A stretch of DNA of 53,861 nucleotides from Comamonadaceae bacterium. Lineage in GTDB: Bacteria > Pseudomonadota > Gammaproteobacteria > Burkholderiales > Burkholderiaceae_C. Location of the stretch: NCBI GenBank assembly GCA_947476465.1, contig CANJQN010000028.1:1-53861 (forward strand), in the 5' to 3' direction. The notes beneath the pieces were generated by a model. The model was not told the DNA's origin and did no database searches. It saw only the letters and a program-made list of their open reading frames with translations. Positions 51,045-53,861 of the stretch are shown here, piece by piece. A program made the translations under genes and the position numbers. Each line of letters opens with the position of its first letter. Position 1 is the stretch's first letter.

Positions 51045-52149
51045 CCAGTTCGCCTCTCAAGCGCTGCAACACCGGCTCCCAACGGCGGTCCGGGCCCTGC
51101 CGCAGCAGGCGGGCGCTGTCGTACCAGGGGGTCGACTCGCCCGCGAGCATCCAGCGAAAGTCAAGCGGCGGGTTCGGCAGCAGGATCCACACCGGCTTGC
51201 CCAGCGCGCCCGCCAGGTGCGCAACGCTGGTGTCCACGCTGACCACCAGGTCGACCTGCTCGCACAGGGCCGCCGTGTCGGCCATGCTGTGCAGCGCTGG
51301 CCCGAAATGCCGCAGCGCGGGGTGTGCCTGCAAGGCCGGCACGTCGGTGTCCCGCACCTGCTGCTGCAGGCCAAGGTAGTCAATGCCCTCGGGCAGCGCT
51401 GCCGTCAATGCCTCAAGCGCGATGCTGCGCCAGCGGTCATTGCCATTGGCGGCCTGGCCGGACCAGGCCAGGCCCACGCGCGGACGGCGCCGCTCACCCA
51501 ACAGCGAGCGCCACTGCGCGGCGCGCGCCGGGTCGCCGCGCAGGTAGCCGCCGGCGTCGGGAACGGCCTGGGGCCGCAGTTCCAAGGCCGCCGGCAGTGA
51601 AAACAGCGGACAGTGAAAATCGAAACCCGTGACGGCTGAGCCGGTGGGCAAGACCTGGCTCACACCCGCCAGGCCGCGCATCAACTCGACCAGTGCCGGC
51701 TGCACCTCCAGCAAGACCCGCGCACCGCGCGCCGCCAGCTGCCGAGCCAAGCGCGCCAGCATGATGCCGTCGCCCAGGCCGTGTTCGTTGTGCAGCAGGA
51801 TGGCGCGGCCTTCCAGGGGCTCGGTACCTTGCCAGCGCGGTGCGGCACAGGCGCGTTCGGCGGGGTGCCAGGCGGCGCCGCGCAGCTTCCAGCGCAATTC
51901 GAACAAGGGCCAGCCCTGGGCCCAGTCGCCCAGGGCGAGCACGATCATGCCCTTCTGACAGCGCAGCGCGTCGGGCTGGGCCGGGTTCAGGCCGAGCGCG
52001 CGGTCCAGGCAGTCGAGCGCTGCCTGAGTGTCGCCCGCCAGCCAGGCCGTGTGGCTGTCGCGTACGCATTGCAGCACCGCCTGTGCCAGCCGCTGGGCGA
52101 GGTCGGTCGGCATTCCGAGCGAAAAACCAGCATCAAAAGGGTTCGTCAT
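51028..52149 (-). CDS. TPR / glycosyltransferase-9-like protein
   Basis: A 373-residue protein. Residues about 20-85 contain a TPR-like repeat (AWLAGDTQAALDCLDRALGLNPAQPDALRCQKGMIVLALGDWAQGWPLFE). The rest resembles the heptosyltransferase-type fold (LLHNEHGLGDGIMLARLARQL, RPRVGLAWSGQAANGNDRWRSI, VVSVDTSVAHLAGALGKPVWILLP). Such proteins are common orphans in Proteobacteria and may glycosylate proteins or adhesins. Its stop codon lies inside the duplicated reductase fragment, so the C-terminal residues may be altered relative to the ancestral gene. Confidence 0.8.
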   Translation of the reverse strand: MTNPFDAGFSLGMPTDLAQRLAQAVLQCVRDSHTAWLAGDTQAALDCLDRALGLNPAQPDALRCQKGMIVLALGDWAQGWPLFELRWKLRGAAWHPAERACAAPRWQGTEPLEGRAILLHNEHGLGDGIMLARLARQLAARGARVLLEVQPALVELMRGLAGVSQVLPTGSAVTGFDFHCPLFSLPAALELRPQAVPDAGGYLRGDPARAAQWRSLLGERRRPRVGLAWSGQAANGNDRWRSIALEALTAALPEGIDYLGLQQQVRDTDVPALQAHPALRHFGPALHSMADTAALCEQVDLVVSVDTSVAHLAGALGKPVWILLPNPPLDFRWMLAGESTPWYDSARLLRQGPDRRWEPVLQRLRGELAAWAE

Positions 52150-52254
52150 ATCCGCTTATCGACACCTTCGAGTACGGGTGATTGAGCCATCGATTCCCTG
52201 CCCACGCAAGAGCCCTTGCCCGCCCTGCCGCCGCACGACAGCACAATAGCGGCC

Positions 52255-53226
52255 ATGAAACGCCGACACCTCCTCACCCTCGTGGCCGCCGCGCCGGCGG
52301 CCGTCTACAGCCCTTTGGCCGCCGGCCAGGCCCGGCCGATCCGAATCGTGGTGCCCTACGCCCCCGGCGGCCCGATCGATGTGACCGCCCGCGTGCTGGC
52401 CGAGCGCGTCAAAGACAGCCTGGGGCCGGTGATCATCGAGAACCGCCCCGGCGGCGGCGGCAACATCGGCGCCGATGCGGTGGCCAAGGCGGCCCCGGAC
52501 GGCCTGACGCTGGGCATCGCGGCGGTGGCCACGCATGCCATCAACCCCTGGCTGTTCAGCCGCATGCCCTACGACGCCGCGCGCGACTTCACGCCCATCA
52601 CGCAGATGCTGCGGGTGCCCAACGTGCTGGTGATGAACGCCGACACCGCCACCCGCCTGAAGATCAACACCGTGGCCGAACTGATCGCCTACGCCCGGGC
52701 CCACCCGGCGCGCCTGAACTACGGCAGCGGCGGCAACGGCAGCGCCGGACACCTGGCCGGAGAAATGTTCAAGCGCGACGCCCGCATCTTCGCGGTGCAC
52801 ATCCCCTACAACGGTGGCAACCCGGCGCAGCTGGCGCTGCTGTCGGGCCAGGTCGACTTCAACTTCGACAACCTCGCCACCGCAGCGCCCAACATCCGCT
52901 CGGGCCGCCTGAAGGCCCTGGCCGTCACCACACCGCAGCGCTCGCCCAGCCTGCCGGAGGTGCCGCCGGTGTCGGACACGCTCAAGGACTTCGCGATAGA
53001 CACCTGGTGGGGGCTGGTCGGCCCCGCCGGCATGGCGCGCGAGACCGTGCAGCGGCTGAACGCCGCCTTTGTCGCCGCCTTGCAGACACCCGAGACACAG
53101 AGCCGCTTCGCGCAGCTGCTGGCCGAGCCGGTGCCCAACACGCCCGAAGAGTTCGGCGCTTTCATGCGGGCCGAACTCGCCAAGTACGAGAGCGTGGTCA
53201 AGGCTTCGGGCGCCAAGGTCGACTAG
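52255..53226 (+). CDS. Bug-family solute-binding protein
   Basis: A 323-residue receptor with a signal peptide (KRRHLLTLVAAAPAAVYSPLAAG, twin-basic start). Motifs are IRIVVPYAPGGPIDVTARVLAERV and IENRPGGGGNIGADAVAKAAPDG. The start is the ATG at 52255; an earlier in-frame ATG at 52216 would place a Pro/His stretch before the signal peptide. It is a single gene between divergent TPR/GT9-like and downstream barrel genes; no transporter membrane subunits are seen. Confidence 0.9.
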   Translation: MKRRHLLTLVAAAPAAVYSPLAAGQARPIRIVVPYAPGGPIDVTARVLAERVKDSLGPVIIENRPGGGGNIGADAVAKAAPDGLTLGIAAVATHAINPWLFSRMPYDAARDFTPITQMLRVPNVLVMNADTATRLKINTVAELIAYARAHPARLNYGSGGNGSAGHLAGEMFKRDARIFAVHIPYNGGNPAQLALLSGQVDFNFDNLATAAPNIRSGRLKALAVTTPQRSPSLPEVPPVSDTLKDFAIDTWWGLVGPAGMARETVQRLNAAFVAALQTPETQSRFAQLLAEPVPNTPEEFGAFMRAELAKYESVVKASGAKVD

Positions 53227-53331
53227 CCCAGCCGGGTCCTACACCGCCTGTGCGGTTTCGCTGACAGCCCCAAGCCCGGCCGCACGGATAAATTGAGAGG
53301 TTCGGACGTACCAAGAGGAAAGGGGATTCAC

Positions 53332-53796
53332 ATGATCAGGCGCTTGCGCTTTGCCCCGATGCGCGCTGTGGCGATGGCCGCCCTGGCCGCCCTGGCCGCC
53401 ATGCTGCTGTGTACGCTGACCCTTCCAGCGGCGGCCCAGGGCGACAGCCGCACCGGCATGCGCGGCCCCGGCACCGGGCGCCATTCCATCGGGCTGAACC
53501 TGGGCACCGCGCGCTACCAGGTGGGCTGCGGGCTGCTGCCCGGTTGCGACACCACCGACCGCTCCGTGTACCTCTACGGCCGCAGCATGCGCAGCGACTA
53601 CTGGGGCGCCGAACTCGGCTTGCTCGACCTGGGCAGCATCGAGCGCGGCGGCGCCAGCACCAGCGCGCGGGGCGTCAACCTGAGCCTGATCGGCCGGGCA
53701 CCCTTGGGCGCCTCCTTCAGCGGCTACGGCAAGCTGGGCGTGTCCTACGGCCGCACCAGCACGTCGGCCACCGCCGGCTCAGAGCTTGTGAAGTAA
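53332..53796 (+). CDS. Short outer-membrane beta-barrel protein, possibly truncated
   Basis: A 154-residue protein with a signal peptide (MAALAALAAMLLCTLTLPAAAQG, about residues 12-36). The mature part has alternating strand patterns (SIGLNLGTARYQV, YWGAELGLLDLGS, GVNLSLIGRAPLG, FSGYGKLGVSYGRT) as in OmpA-like or OmpW-like barrels. It ends abruptly at ...TAGSELVK without a terminal aromatic strand, shorter than usual for an eight-strand barrel, and a hairpin begins two bases after the stop. It may be truncated by an inserted or rearranged sequence. AGAGGAAAGGGG gives a strong ribosome site. Confidence 0.65.
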   Translation: MIRRLRFAPMRAVAMAALAALAAMLLCTLTLPAAAQGDSRTGMRGPGTGRHSIGLNLGTARYQVGCGLLPGCDTTDRSVYLYGRSMRSDYWGAELGLLDLGSIERGGASTSARGVNLSLIGRAPLGASFSGYGKLGVSYGRTSTSATAGSELVK

Positions 53797-53797
53797 A

Positions 53798-53835
53798 CGG
53801 TTCGCGTTGACCGGCGAGCCGGCTGCTGCGAACCG
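53798..53835. repeat. Inverted repeat right after the barrel gene
   Basis: CGGTTCGC (53798-53805) pairs with GCGAACCG (53828-53835), with a smaller CCGG-rich palindrome in the loop. It is either a terminator-like structure or the end of an inserted element; the window ends 26 bases later. Confidence 0.4.
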
Positions 53836-53861
53836 CGCGGTTGAACGACCCTGAGGCGCGC

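Overview
The window is GC-rich, densely packed DNA, most likely from a betaproteobacterium of the Burkholderiales (Comamonadaceae-like). The evidence is four Bug-type (tripartite tricarboxylate) binding proteins with no membrane partners, the gene content, and large structured intergenic repeats with the Burkholderiales-type palindrome TTCGACAGGCTC. This assignment is an inference from composition and gene families; no search was run. No rRNA, tRNA, CRISPR array, transposase or phage gene was seen.

Layout. (1) 1-128: end of an intergenic repeat element with a nine-copy AAAGAC tandem. (2) 221-3215: alkylation repair (Ada-AlkA fusion overlapping an Ogt methyltransferase) and a DMT exporter. (3) 3383-12628: a tightly overlapping plus-strand glycan operon. 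It holds a tiny PEP-CTERM-like protein, MOP flippase, O-antigen ligase/polymerase, three glycosyltransferases, a GMC oxidoreductase and an NAD-dependent epimerase. (4) 12635-13503: a gene-free, near-palindromic composite repeat whose hairpins show compensatory base changes between copies. (5) 13506-32460: a minus-strand run of 16 genes that looks like one catabolic operon. From its promoter end it reads IclR regulator, luciferase-like monooxygenase plus flavin reductase, acyl-CoA synthetase, cyclase-family hydrolase, CaiB/BaiF CoA-transferase, acyl-CoA dehydrogenase, thiolase-like protein plus DUF35 partner, a Liv-type ABC importer (H, fused M-G, F, K), a carboxymuconolactone-decarboxylase-like protein, a 3-hydroxyisobutyrate-dehydrogenase-like protein and a fused hydantoinase/oxoprolinase. 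(6) 32760-40835: a second, paralogous IclR regulator pointing the other way, then Bug protein, thiolase-like pair, DUF35 partner, Bug protein, nitronate-monooxygenase-like flavoprotein and enoyl-CoA hydratase. (7) 43300-40866 (minus): a Baeyer-Villiger-type monooxygenase and an SDR dehydrogenase. (8) 43478-48320: DODA-type dioxygenase, an unknown protein, a sigma-factor/anti-sigma chimera, a CesT-like type III chaperone, a YeeZ-like epimerase and a CDP-6-deoxyglucoseen-reductase-like ferredoxin reductase. (9) 48358-50960: an A/T-richer Bug plus amidase insert bracketed by a decayed duplicate of the reductase gene's 3' end. (10) 51028-53861: TPR/GT9-like protein, Bug protein, and a short outer-membrane barrel ending at a hairpin.

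How the genes fit together. Regions 5-7 look like one peroxisome-like degradation island. Flavin monooxygenases and an alcohol dehydrogenase oxidise an alicyclic or terpenoid/steroid-like ketone, CoA activation follows, then beta-oxidation-like steps ending in thiolase/retro-aldolase cleavage. A 17-nt motif, TTTCG-N6-CGAATM, occurs at the first IclR gene, the first Bug gene, the thiolase operon and the monooxygenase operon, with a weaker copy at the second IclR gene, suggesting one IclR-controlled regulon. The substrate cannot be read from the sequence.
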